Positions 25,782 to 34,782 are shown, counted from the stretch's first letter. The stretch is DNA of 46,078 nucleotides from Halieaceae bacterium (GCA_018657645.1 JABHWT010000307.1:1-46078); one strand, 5' to 3'. Notes: generated by a model not told the origin, from the letters alone. A program made the numbers and translations.

Positions 25782-27521
25782 ATGCACAACAAAATACGCG
25801 TAGACAAACCTTTAGTCATCTTGCACGGTGACGAAATGGCGCAAATTGCCTTTGAGCAAATCCTGGAGCGATTTGTTAAGCAGAGGCTGGACGTGAGACT
25901 GATTGAAATAGATCTCACGGCCGAAAACCGTTTAATCACCAATGGGCAGGCCGTAACCGACGCGATTAGAGCATTGAAGACCCACGGCGTGGGTGTTAAA
26001 AATGCGGGCATGACCGTCAATCAGGAGCAGTTGGATGACTTATTGGCAAAGCACCCGACCATCGTCGAAAGCGAACTGAGCCGGCTTGCCACCAAATCTC
26101 CAAATGGCGCTATTCGCAAGGGCATTGCGGGCAATATCACACGCGAAGACATTCAGTTTCGAAATTTGCAAGTCACTCCTCCACAGTGGATCGATCGGGA
26201 CATCGAGGTCGACACCATGGATAGCGGCGGCATCAGGGATAGCTACAACGAACTTTCAAAAGCGACGGGCGTGGCTAAGTTAATTTTTGTTGGTAGCAGC
26301 GGTGACCCTGTGGAGCTACACCGGCGCTTTATCAACAGGGGTGACCCCTGGTTATTGGCAACCAACAATATTGACAAGGTTAAGGCCTGGGCCCACAAGC
26401 TTTTTAAGCGGGCAATAGACGAAAAAAGAAACGTATACCTCGGACTAAAAGATACCGTGATCGCCGGTTACGACGGAGTTATGCGGGCAGCCATTGAAGC
26501 GATTTATACGAACGACTATAAAAATCAATTCGAGCAACTAGGCCTGGCCTATCACTACGAACTGATAGACGCTCAAGCGGCACGCATTGTCGCCAACCCA
26601 CCCGACAGGGCCCTGTGGGGCGTACCGGACAATAATACGGGACGAAAGTTATACAAACTGGTAAAGCAGCTGAAAAAAGTGGGCATCCCCAGTCGTAAAC
26701 ACCATGTTTCCATCTCGCGAATGAGTGCTGGTGGCGGCGATCAGTACGGCAGTTTTAACCTTCCCAGTTCAGAAAATGGCATCATCAAGGTGGTAGTGGA
26801 TGGCGTTGAAAAGCACGCCAGAAGAGTGAACAAGGGCGACCCTATTTTGTTTATGTCCAATGACCACGATGCAATCAGAGACTGGATAAGCCAGGTTTTC
26901 AGAGATGCTTCTCACAAGGACAAGGAAGTCTATTTTGGTTTGAAGCGAGAGTACATGGAGTACGACGAGGTTTTTAGCGACGTCATAAATGACGTACGTC
27001 TTGAGTTGGCCAAGGAGGATACCCCGCCCCCTTCTTTTATGATTATGCGCCCCTCCAGCCAACTGAAGAAAATGATTACCGAGCCGCCGCGAAATGCACT
27101 TTACCCCGCCCAAAATCTCGACGGTGATATTTTCTCCGATATTTCTGCTGCCCTGGGTGGCAGCCTCGCTACAGCCAGCTCCATCATTGAGAGCAAGGAC
27201 GGCACCATGCTCTTTGAAGCACCGCACGGCACTGCCCACGATCTTTATCTGAAATACCTGGAGTCCGATGGCCAAGAGTCGCACTTCAACTCGTCAGCGC
27301 TGATTTACGCAACCGCTAATGCGCTGGAAACATTGGCCATGCGCGAAGACAACGAAGCCCTGGCTGCATATTCCAACAGCCTCAAACAGGCCCTCATTAA
27401 TACCGTTGATCAGGGCATAATTACGGGCGACCTTACCGGTAAGACTACCGACCCCGGCGGTGAAACCACTGTAGACATGACGGGTTTCCTCGATGCGGTG
27501 GAACGCAATATGGGCGCTTAG
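25782..27521 (+). CDS. Isocitrate dehydrogenase-related protein with internal domain duplication
   Basis: A 579-residue protein. Residues 1-135 match the N-terminal part of eukaryote-like (type II) isocitrate dehydrogenase: VILHGDEMAQIAFEQIL and TKSPNGAIRKGIAGNITRED, with the substrate-binding Ser106, Asn108, Arg112 and Arg121. The C-terminus matches too: NLDGDIFSDISAALGG (metal Asp449, Asp453) and EAPHGTAHDLYLKYL. Between them the clasp/small-domain segment occurs twice, at residues about 163-234 and 333-398. The two copies share GDP, W, VY.GLK and YD positions. Normal type II enzymes have about 410-430 residues and one such segment. The usual NADP-binding Arg-His after HGT is Asp487-Leu488, suggesting NAD+. 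Whether it oxidises isocitrate or a related acid is not proven. Confidence 0.8.
   Translation: MHNKIRVDKPLVILHGDEMAQIAFEQILERFVKQRLDVRLIEIDLTAENRLITNGQAVTDAIRALKTHGVGVKNAGMTVNQEQLDDLLAKHPTIVESELSRLATKSPNGAIRKGIAGNITREDIQFRNLQVTPPQWIDRDIEVDTMDSGGIRDSYNELSKATGVAKLIFVGSSGDPVELHRRFINRGDPWLLATNNIDKVKAWAHKLFKRAIDEKRNVYLGLKDTVIAGYDGVMRAAIEAIYTNDYKNQFEQLGLAYHYELIDAQAARIVANPPDRALWGVPDNNTGRKLYKLVKQLKKVGIPSRKHHVSISRMSAGGGDQYGSFNLPSSENGIIKVVVDGVEKHARRVNKGDPILFMSNDHDAIRDWISQVFRDASHKDKEVYFGLKREYMEYDEVFSDVINDVRLELAKEDTPPPSFMIMRPSSQLKKMITEPPRNALYPAQNLDGDIFSDISAALGGSLATASSIIESKDGTMLFEAPHGTAHDLYLKYLESDGQESHFNSSALIYATANALETLAMREDNEALAAYSNSLKQALINTVDQGIITGDLTGKTTDPGGETTVDMTGFLDAVERNMGA
26268..26975 (+). repeat. 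Diverged intragenic duplication within the isocitrate dehydrogenase gene
   Basis: The protein segments encoded at 26268-26483 and 26778-26975 align almost without gaps, at 165 residues' distance over most of the match. Shared positions include V-E-x-H-x-R, N-x-G-D-P, a Trp, a Phe, and V-Y-x-G-L-K. The duplication is ancient: it is visible in the protein, not in the DNA. The region between the copies (residues about 235-332) contains part of the normal hinge (YELIDAQAARIV). Confidence 0.8.
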
Positions 27522-27572
27522 TATACCATCCTGTCACCAGCCTCAATATCAATTCTCATCGAGCTTACCCAC

Positions 27573-27755
27573 ATGAATACCACTACCTTGTCTCTATGCA
27601 TGATTGTTAAGAATGAGGAACAATTCATTGCTCAACATCTAGAAATAACGGAGCGAAAAAGTGAGCATGTAGATGAGAGCAGTCCATCTGACAGCCAACT
27701 ACTAGCAATCCACGATCCCAGTAACAGGAGCACCAAATGCCAGCCAAATTCATGA
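27573..27755 (+). pseudogene. 5' remnant of a family 2 glycosyltransferase gene
   Basis: The first 22 codons read M-N-T-T-T-L-S-L-C-M-I-V-K-N-E-E-Q-F-I-A-Q, the standard start of family 2 glycosyltransferases. After codon 22-24 the sequence changes to a Ser/Glu/Asp-rich stretch with no family features, and the frame stops at 60 codons, overlapping the next gene's start. The usual continuation with the DxD region is absent, so the gene has lost nearly everything, probably by deletion. Confidence 0.6.
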
Positions 27756-28945
27756 CAATGCTGTATCGACTTCGCTCGCAAGTAATACGGGCGGTTCTTA
27801 AGCCCTCTGCACAACCCAGGCCCCTTACGTTCGTCGGTGCAGGTTCCGCACTGCAGCTTTGCGCAGCCATTAGTGCATTGGGTCTGAAAAAGATTTTAAT
27901 AGTAACCGACAAGCCGCTGGTAGATCTGGGGCTTTTAAGCAGTACCGAACAAGCTCTACTTACTCAGGGAATCGAGGTGGTGATTTTCGATGGTGTGCTG
28001 CCCGACCCGACCTTCCAAATTATCGATAGCGGATTGGTCATGGCGCAACAAAACCAGTGTGACAGTGTCCTCGCTTTCGGCGGAGGCTCATCGATAGACA
28101 GCGCCAAAACTATTGCCCTCGCGGCTTCAAACAATCTCTCTCCCGCAGCCCTGGTCGGTGCCTTCAAAGCCAAACTGCCAAGTCTTCCCCTGTTTGTCAT
28201 TCCTACAACAGCAGGCACAGGCTCGGAGGCCACGATCGCAGCAGTGGTATCCGACAACGAAACCCACGCCAAGCAGATGATTGCCGACAACAAGCTCATT
28301 TGCACGGGCTGCGCACTGGACCCAGCCCTCATGACTGGCCTGCCGCCACACATTACAGCCGCCACGGGCATGGATGCACTTACCCACGCGGTCGAATCCT
28401 ATATAGGAACCTGGGGCACACCGGACACCCGGCGCCTGGGCCGTGCAGCAGTGAATCTGATTTTCGAACACCTGCCCACTGCCTGTCATAGCGGTGACCA
28501 ACTCCCTGCCAGGGAGGCCATGGCGCTCGCCTCCTATTACGCCGGAATAGCGTTCTCCCAGGCGATGGTCGGTTTCGTGCACGCCATTTCCCACCAACTC
28601 GGTGCTAAATACGGTATTCCGCACGGCCTTGCCAATGCAGTGGTACTACCCCACGTGTTAGAGTTCTCCAGGGAGGCAGCCGAGGTAAAAATGGCGGAGC
28701 TGGCATTGCATGCGGAGCTGGGCCAGACCGGCGAGAGCAACGAGAGCCTGTCCGGAAAGTTTATCGATAAGGTTAGGGCCCTGAATGCAGAAGTAGGTAT
28801 CCCCATTGGTTTTGAGCAAATTAGAGCCGAGGATATTCCGGTCATTGCTGCTGCCGCCTGCAAGGAGGGCAACGGGTACCCGGTACCCAGATACATGGAT
28901 ATCCGGGAGTGCACACAATTACTGGAAGGGCTGAGACAAAGTTAA
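27737..28945 (+). CDS. Iron-containing (group III) alcohol dehydrogenase
   Basis: A 402-residue protein starting at ATG 27737 behind AGGAGC. It shows the group III pattern: an N-terminal Rossmann-like part (KKILIVTDKPLVDLG), the glycine-rich FGGGSSIDSAKTIAL, IPTTAGTGSEAT, and the metal-binding histidines in GFVHAISHQLGAKYGIPHG. These enzymes interconvert alcohols and aldehydes with NAD(H), usually with iron at the active site. Substrate range is broad in this family. It overlaps the end of the glycosyltransferase remnant. The 258 bases after it contain no gene that I recognise. Confidence 0.9.
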   Translation: MPAKFMTMLYRLRSQVIRAVLKPSAQPRPLTFVGAGSALQLCAAISALGLKKILIVTDKPLVDLGLLSSTEQALLTQGIEVVIFDGVLPDPTFQIIDSGLVMAQQNQCDSVLAFGGGSSIDSAKTIALAASNNLSPAALVGAFKAKLPSLPLFVIPTTAGTGSEATIAAVVSDNETHAKQMIADNKLICTGCALDPALMTGLPPHITAATGMDALTHAVESYIGTWGTPDTRRLGRAAVNLIFEHLPTACHSGDQLPAREAMALASYYAGIAFSQAMVGFVHAISHQLGAKYGIPHGLANAVVLPHVLEFSREAAEVKMAELALHAELGQTGESNESLSGKFIDKVRALNAEVGIPIGFEQIRAEDIPVIAAAACKEGNGYPVPRYMDIRECTQLLEGLRQS

Positions 28946-29203
28946 GTTGTTTTCCAGGGCACCATCCATACGACTACCTCTCTCCAAAATGCGGGTCCAG
29001 AGCCCGAGCTTTGATTGCATATAGGATTGCTACTTTTTTCAAGCTATTTGCCTCGGCTTGGTCTAAGCTTAGGGGTAACGCTCGCCGCGAGCCACCCCGC
29101 CAGAGCAACTCCGATCCGACGGGCCCAGCCCGTGGAGCGCAATGCAAAAACACGGTATGAGGATACCCTGTCTGCCCGCAATAACTTTAAATACGGCTGA
29201 ATC
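28946..29203. other. Intergenic region upstream of the first HDOD-GGDEF gene
   Basis: These 258 bases hold a few short frames that look like chance. A CTAAGCTTAG palindrome is present at about 29063-29072. No convincing promoter pair was found by eye. The region must carry the control signals of the HDOD-GGDEF genes unless they are read through from the alcohol dehydrogenase. Confidence 0.4.
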
Positions 29204-30757
29204 ATGAACAAAGAGGAACTTCTAGAGGCTGTTTTAAGCTCCGATAAACTACCGACGCTACCCGCAGTTGCCGCAAAGCTCATTTCTTTAACCGCCAAGG
29301 AAGAGACCAGCCTGGCAGACATTGCCGATTTGATATCTCTCGATGTTGCCCTATCAGCAAAGATTCTCAAGGTTGCCAATTCCGCCTTTTACAGCTTCCC
29401 GGGAAAAGTAGGATCTATCGCGCAGGCGGTGTCAATGCTGGGAACAAATGCTGTACGCTGCCTGGTATTGTCCTTTTGCCTGTTGGAAGTCGGCAAAAGT
29501 GGGAAGAAGCACAAACAGGGCTTTGACTCTTTTTGGCAACATTCGATAACCACCGCGATCGGCGCAAAGTTAATTCTGGAAAAAGTTAAAGGTGCAAATA
29601 TGGAGGAAATATTTGTCGCCGGTCTTTTACAGAATTTAGGACAATTAATACTGGCTATAACCTTTCCTTCGGATTATGAAAAAGTACTAGCCGATGCATC
29701 CGAAGCAGGTGGCCACATCCGCTCCGCAGAGCAAGCCACATTTGGCGCAGATCACTGTTTCGTCGGCCACCAAGTGGCGAAAAACTGGAACTTTCCACCC
29801 AGTCTGCTCCTTCCCATACTCCACCATCACGAGCCAACTCGCTACAAGGGCAAAGACAAACAGATATCACTGACTACAAAATCCCTGTTTTTGTCCGACC
29901 TGTTGCTGGGTATTCTCCATTTTGACCAACCGAATACTTGCCATGAGCGGTTCGTTGCCGAGGCAAAGGCATTACTCAACCTCAAGCGCACCGATATCAC
30001 CTCTATTCTGGACCGGGCTCATATTGAAGTGAAAGAAGGCGGCGCTATTTTCGGTGTTAAAATGCAACCAACAAAGCCGGTTGTGGAAATTCTTCAGGAA
30101 GCCAACATTCGCTTGAGCCTCCTGAACATGGACTACGAGCAAATGAACAGGAAGCTGGTTGATACGCTGGTTTCTCTGGAAAATACTTCTGTTGAGCTTA
30201 AGGAGAAAAATAAGCAGTTGGCTCATCTAGCCAACGTTGATGGACTCACCGGAATCTACAATAGCCGCTATTTTCATAAGATACTGAACCGGGAAGTGAG
30301 TCGGTCAAGGCGCATGGAGTCTCACCTGTCTCTGTTGTTGGTCGATGTTGATCATTTCCGCCATTTCAATGAATCCTTTGGTCACCTGGTGGGAGATTTT
30401 GTTCTTATAGAATTTTGCAAAATCTTGCGATCCAACCTCAGAGAGTACGATACCCTGGCGCGTTATGGCGGTGAGGAGTTTGTCATTCTCCTACCTCAAA
30501 CATCACAGGAGACTGCGTCCCAAGTCGCTGAAAAACTGCGATCTGCCGTTGAAAATGCTGCGTTTGACGATGGTAGCGAAAGCTATCAGGTCACTGCCAG
30601 CTTTGGAGTATCCAGTGTCTCTCCCGTCATCAAAGACGACTTCTCCAATACCGAGTTTATTAAAATGGCAGACCAGGCTCTATATAAGGCCAAGCGAAAA
30701 GGCAGAAACCATGTGGTCGTCCAGGATACGAAAAAGAAGTGGTTTAGGTCGAAATAA
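29204..30757 (+). CDS. HDOD-GGDEF protein, putative diguanylate cyclase (copy 1)
   Basis: A 517-residue protein. Residues 1-220 are an HDOD domain (LPTLPAVAAKLISLTAKEE, AKILKVANSAFYSFPGKVGSI, a domain related to HD hydrolases but often lacking the catalytic pair). A short coiled-coil linker (about 290-345) is followed by a GGDEF domain with DVDHFRHFNESFGH and R-Y-G-G-E-E-F. Five residues before GGEEF is R-E-Y-D, the RxxD inhibitory site. The intact GGEEF motif predicts synthesis of cyclic di-GMP in the cytoplasm, with the HDOD part as sensor or partner-binding module. It has a close paralogue 158 bases downstream. Confidence 0.9.
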   Translation: MNKEELLEAVLSSDKLPTLPAVAAKLISLTAKEETSLADIADLISLDVALSAKILKVANSAFYSFPGKVGSIAQAVSMLGTNAVRCLVLSFCLLEVGKSGKKHKQGFDSFWQHSITTAIGAKLILEKVKGANMEEIFVAGLLQNLGQLILAITFPSDYEKVLADASEAGGHIRSAEQATFGADHCFVGHQVAKNWNFPPSLLLPILHHHEPTRYKGKDKQISLTTKSLFLSDLLLGILHFDQPNTCHERFVAEAKALLNLKRTDITSILDRAHIEVKEGGAIFGVKMQPTKPVVEILQEANIRLSLLNMDYEQMNRKLVDTLVSLENTSVELKEKNKQLAHLANVDGLTGIYNSRYFHKILNREVSRSRRMESHLSLLLVDVDHFRHFNESFGHLVGDFVLIEFCKILRSNLREYDTLARYGGEEFVILLPQTSQETASQVAEKLRSAVENAAFDDGSESYQVTASFGVSSVSPVIKDDFSNTEFIKMADQALYKAKRKGRNHVVVQDTKKKWFRSK

Positions 30758-30844
30758 TGAAAACTGGTAAACAGCGGTATTGCTGCCGATAATCCAATAC
30801 CATAGAATATCTGAAATGGCCATACGAATGGCATCATGCAATGT

Positions 30845-30866
30845 ACCCTATGAACCCTATGAACCC
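30845..30866 (+). repeat. Short direct repeat between the two HDOD-GGDEF genes
   Basis: ACCCTATGA occurs twice in tandem (30845-30853, 30854-30862), followed by a partial third ACCC. It could be a binding site for a regulator or a replication-slippage product. It lies 50 bases before the second gene. Confidence 0.45.
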
Positions 30867-30915
30867 AACAAATACCTTTGTTTCTGACTACGCCGCATCT
30901 GACAACGCTTAGTCC

Positions 30916-32466
30916 ATGAAAAAAGATGCCCTGCTGGCCGCTGTTCTGAGTTCCGATGATCTCCCCTCCCTGCCAACGGTAGCGGCAAAATTAATCAGCA
31001 TGATGTCCGATGAGGATGCCAGTCTTAACGACATCGCCGACGTCGTGTCAATGGACGTCGCCTTGTCGGCAAAGATTCTAAAGGTGGCAAATTCGGCCTA
31101 TTACAGCTTCCCCCAGAAAGTGGACTCCATGACACGGGCCGTATCAATGCTGGGATTAAATGCTGTGCGCTCCCTGGCGCTTTCGTTTTCATTTTTAACG
31201 ATTAAGGGCAATGGGAAAAGTGAGCAGATCGATTTTGAGACGTTTTGGCACCGTTCCGTTGCCGCGGCGGTGTGCTCTGATCTCATTTTGAAACAACTCC
31301 CCGGCACAGCAAATGACAGTGTCTTCATCTCGGGACTCTTGCACAATATTGGCCAACTGGTTCTGGCCAGAACCTTTCCTGAGGATTACGAAATTGTATT
31401 GGCTTCTGTCGAAGACAATGTGGACGAACTGCAAAGTGCAGAGCTAACCCTGTTTGGCGTAGATCATTGTTTCATTGGCTATGAAGTGGCCAAACACTGG
31501 GGGTTTCCACCCTCACTTTTACTGCCCATTCGCTATCACCATAGTCCGAAGGAGTGCACGGATGATGACCTGAATGCGAAATTGGCCACGCAGGTTATAT
31601 ACCTCGCCGACCTTCTCCTCAACATCCTCTACTCCAGTAGACCCGATATTTATCACGAGCAGTTCAACCGCGAGGCCAGAGAAATACTGGATATCGATCA
31701 AACTCAAATAGAGTCAATTCTGGAGGAAGCCCCCACCCTCATTGATGAGGCCGGGGCCAATTTTGGGTTAAATGCCCCGGAAACACGACCTATCCAGGAG
31801 ATTCTGCAAGCGGCAAATGCCCGCCTGACCCAGTTAAATCTCGATTACGACCAGATGAATAAGGAGCTGGTTAAAGCGCATCGTGCCCTGGAGAGATTAA
31901 CTGAGGAATTACAGAGGAAAAATGCACTTCTGGATGATTTGGCCAACATTGACGGGCTCACCGAAATCTATAACCATCGATATTTTCAAACAGCGCTCGA
32001 CAAAGAAGTCAGTAGGGTGACAAGGAAAAAGGTACCCCTGTCACTTATCCTGATAGATATCGATCACTTCAAGCGCTTCAACGATAATCACGGACATCAG
32101 GTGGGAGATCTGGTATTGAGGGAATTTAGTAGAGTTTTGGGGGCTAACCTAAGAGGGTACGATACCCTGGCGCGCTATGGTGGAGAAGAATTTGTCGTCA
32201 TACTGGCAGAAACTGCCGGGCAGGAGGCATTCAGGGTAGCAGAAAAACTCCGGGTAGCCGTTGAGAGCTATGTGTTTGAGGATGATCAGGACAAATATAG
32301 GGTTACCGCCAGTTTCGGAATCACTTGCTTCACTCCAGCCGATAGCATGAGCCTTGATAAAACCCAACTCATCAAGGAAGCTGATAACGCCCTCTATGAT
32401 GCCAAGGCCCAGGGCAGAAACCAGGTCGTCATCCACGGTGTGTCAAAGGCATCGTGGCGGGGATGA
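30916..32466 (+). CDS. HDOD-GGDEF protein, putative diguanylate cyclase (copy 2)
   Basis: A 516-residue paralogue of the preceding gene product, matching over its full length: LPSLPTVAAKLISMMSDED and AKILKVANSAYYSFPQKVDSM in HDOD, a coiled-coil linker, then DIDHFKRFNDNHGHQVGD and R-Y-G-G-E-E-F, with R-G-Y-D as the inhibitory site. Both copies therefore look able to make cyclic di-GMP. The N-terminal regions are most alike and the HDOD interior differs, which suggests that the sensing part has diverged. The pair is separated by 158 bases; the second gene may have its own promoter there. Confidence 0.9.
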   Translation: MKKDALLAAVLSSDDLPSLPTVAAKLISMMSDEDASLNDIADVVSMDVALSAKILKVANSAYYSFPQKVDSMTRAVSMLGLNAVRSLALSFSFLTIKGNGKSEQIDFETFWHRSVAAAVCSDLILKQLPGTANDSVFISGLLHNIGQLVLARTFPEDYEIVLASVEDNVDELQSAELTLFGVDHCFIGYEVAKHWGFPPSLLLPIRYHHSPKECTDDDLNAKLATQVIYLADLLLNILYSSRPDIYHEQFNREAREILDIDQTQIESILEEAPTLIDEAGANFGLNAPETRPIQEILQAANARLTQLNLDYDQMNKELVKAHRALERLTEELQRKNALLDDLANIDGLTEIYNHRYFQTALDKEVSRVTRKKVPLSLILIDIDHFKRFNDNHGHQVGDLVLREFSRVLGANLRGYDTLARYGGEEFVVILAETAGQEAFRVAEKLRVAVESYVFEDDQDKYRVTASFGITCFTPADSMSLDKTQLIKEADNALYDAKAQGRNQVVIHGVSKASWRG

Positions 32467-32502
32467 TCCAGACCACTTATTAACTCCTGGAGTACATCTT
32501 CC

Positions 32503-34782
32503 TTGAAAAGACGAGTCTCAGATTGCCTGATTACCGTCCTCCTGTGTGCCACTTGCTCCTGGTCTATTGCCGGGCTCGAGTCGACCGATGGACTGTTATC
32601 GCAGCAGGCGAGTGAGATACTGACAACGCGGTGTATGGTCTGCCATGGTTGTTACGATGCGCCCTGCCAACTCAAGTTGGAGGCCCGGCGGGGCCTGGAT
32701 CGCGGCGCGAGCCAGGACTTGGTATACGACGGAGCGCGACTGATAGCGTCGAAAACAACTCGCCTGTTTGACGATGGATTCACAGAAACGCAGTGGCGCA
32801 ACCTGGGTTTTTATCCGGTATTGGATCAGCAGAATCCGACTAAGAGCGTAATGTACCGGATGTTGGCGCTCAAGCAAGACCACCCGTTGCCCTATCCCGG
32901 TTCGATTACTGAGAGTTTCGATTTCTCCCTCAACCGCGATCAGCAGTGTCCCAAGCAGGAAAATTTTGACCGCTTCGCCAGCGACTATCCCCTGTGGGGC
33001 ATGCCCTATGGCCTCCCGGGACTAAATTCCCAGGAGCATCAAATTATGAGCTCCTGGCTTAAGCGGGGATCGCCTCCCGTTGCGCTCGCGCCGTTGGGTT
33101 CGGCGGTGAAGTCGAATTTAGAGGAGTGGGAGGCCTTTCTAAATGGCAGCAGCAATAAAGAAAAGCTAATGTCCCGTTACTTGTATGAACACCTGTTTCT
33201 GGCCAGTCTTTATTTTGAAGATGGTGATAGGCCCACCTGGTTTCGTATTGTCCGTTCACACACAGCCCCAGGGCGGAATATCGGCCTAATCGCTACACGC
33301 CGACCCTATGACGACCCCAACACAAAGGAGTTTTACTACCGACTGCAACGAATGCCTGTCACGGCACTGGATAAGCGCCACATGCCTTATCGTCTCAATC
33401 AGCAGCGCATGAATTGGTACCGAGATTTATTCCTAAGCGCTGACTATAATGTAAATCGGCTGCCAGGCTATGACCCCAAAAAGGCCGCTAATCCCTTCAA
33501 AACCTTCAAGGCGATACCGGTCTCATCGCGCTATCGCTTTCTGCTTGAAGAGGCCCAGTTCAGTATCATGAACTTTATCAAGGGCCCGGTTTGCCGAGGG
33601 CAAATTGCACTCAGTGTTATCGACGATCATTTCTGGGTACTGTTTGTGGCGCCCAATGACTCTGAGCCGGAGCAGAATGCACTATTCCTGTCTCAGGAAA
33701 GTGACAATTTGCGCCTACCGACGGTTGCTACCGGCACACCGGTGGACTTACTCGCCTGGAGGCGTTACGCAAAAGCGGAGGAACGGTATGCCAGAGCCAA
33801 GGCCGATTTCATGGAAGCTGAGCTGGACCGAACCCGAAGAAATCTGGATATTAACGACATCTGGGACGGTGACGGGCGCAACGATAATGCCAGCCTTACA
33901 GTTTTCAGGCACTTTGATACCGCGTCGGTGGTTAAAGGTCTGGTCGGAGAAACACCCAAAACGGCCTGGGTCATCAGCTACCCATTACTGGAGAGAATCC
34001 ACTATTTACTGGTAGCGGGTTTCGATGTTCATGGCGGTGTTTCTCACCAGTTGGAGTCTCGGTTATATATGGACTTTCTTAGAATGGAAGCCGAACTAAA
34101 TTTCCTAATGTTTCTCCCTCCCGAGGTTCGCCGCGGGTTAAGGGATTTCTGGTATCGGGATACGAGGCCCTCTATCAGGGAGCATTTCTTTACTAAAAGT
34201 GAGATATTCAAGCGGCCCATCGATATTCATTTTGACACGGACAATCCAAAGCAGGAGTTCCTGCAGCGTATGCGGCAGCGTATTCACGGCGCGACAGCAG
34301 GGGCTTATGACTATCGTGTGGATGCTAGCCCAGACCTGGTAGACGCTCTGAAGCGCCTGGAGCAAAACCCGGGGATTCACAACAGTTATTTGCCGCAGGT
34401 CAGTTTCGTTAATGTGTTTGGGCTACAGCGCGATGACGTCTACACTTTCATTCGCAATGCAGGTTACTCGAATATTGCGCAACCTTTTAGGGATCGAAAG
34501 CGCCGCCTGCCCGAAGAGGACACTCTCACTGTCGCTCGCGGCTTTATCGGAGCCTACCCCAACATTTTTTTCCAAATAAGCGAGAAACAACTCCCGCTGT
34601 TTGTCGATGAGGTGGCCAAACTGCGCAGTAAGGAAGATTACGTTCGCCTTCACAATCGATTTGGTGTTAGTCGCAATGCTCCCTGGTTTTGGCATATAAG
34701 CGATAAATTGCACGGAATGTACCGGGAGCAGGCGCGGGAGCGCGCAGGTTTATTTGACTATAATCGCTACCAGCACCGTTAG
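32503..34782 (+). CDS. cti: Fatty acid cis/trans isomerase
   Basis: A 759-residue protein starting at TTG 32503 with CTGGAG upstream. It has a signal peptide (about 1-23) followed by the c-type haem motif C-M-V-C-H near residue 44, as in Cti of Pseudomonas and Vibrio. Cti is a periplasmic haem enzyme that converts cis double bonds of membrane fatty acids to trans without new synthesis, stiffening the membrane under solvent or heat stress. Length matches the family (about 760-770). The last four bases overlap the stop of the convergent glycerol-3-phosphate dehydrogenase gene. Confidence 0.9.
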   Translation: MKRRVSDCLITVLLCATCSWSIAGLESTDGLLSQQASEILTTRCMVCHGCYDAPCQLKLEARRGLDRGASQDLVYDGARLIASKTTRLFDDGFTETQWRNLGFYPVLDQQNPTKSVMYRMLALKQDHPLPYPGSITESFDFSLNRDQQCPKQENFDRFASDYPLWGMPYGLPGLNSQEHQIMSSWLKRGSPPVALAPLGSAVKSNLEEWEAFLNGSSNKEKLMSRYLYEHLFLASLYFEDGDRPTWFRIVRSHTAPGRNIGLIATRRPYDDPNTKEFYYRLQRMPVTALDKRHMPYRLNQQRMNWYRDLFLSADYNVNRLPGYDPKKAANPFKTFKAIPVSSRYRFLLEEAQFSIMNFIKGPVCRGQIALSVIDDHFWVLFVAPNDSEPEQNALFLSQESDNLRLPTVATGTPVDLLAWRRYAKAEERYARAKADFMEAELDRTRRNLDINDIWDGDGRNDNASLTVFRHFDTASVVKGLVGETPKTAWVISYPLLERIHYLLVAGFDVHGGVSHQLESRLYMDFLRMEAELNFLMFLPPEVRRGLRDFWYRDTRPSIREHFFTKSEIFKRPIDIHFDTDNPKQEFLQRMRQRIHGATAGAYDYRVDASPDLVDALKRLEQNPGIHNSYLPQVSFVNVFGLQRDDVYTFIRNAGYSNIAQPFRDRKRRLPEEDTLTVARGFIGAYPNIFFQISEKQLPLFVDEVAKLRSKEDYVRLHNRFGVSRNAPWFWHISDKLHGMYREQARERAGLFDYNRYQHR

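Noticed and set aside
26769-27284. A 171-codon minus-strand frame
   Set aside because: It lies opposite the isocitrate dehydrogenase-like gene, which has conserved motifs on both sides of this stretch.
28909-29160. An 83-codon frame in the gap before the HDOD-GGDEF genes
   Set aside because: No ribosome-binding site, no recognisable motif, and it overlaps the end of the alcohol dehydrogenase gene.
32503-34782. Plain cytochrome c
   Set aside because: A single CxxCH is present, but the length and the remaining sequence fit fatty acid cis/trans isomerase, which carries one haem motif.
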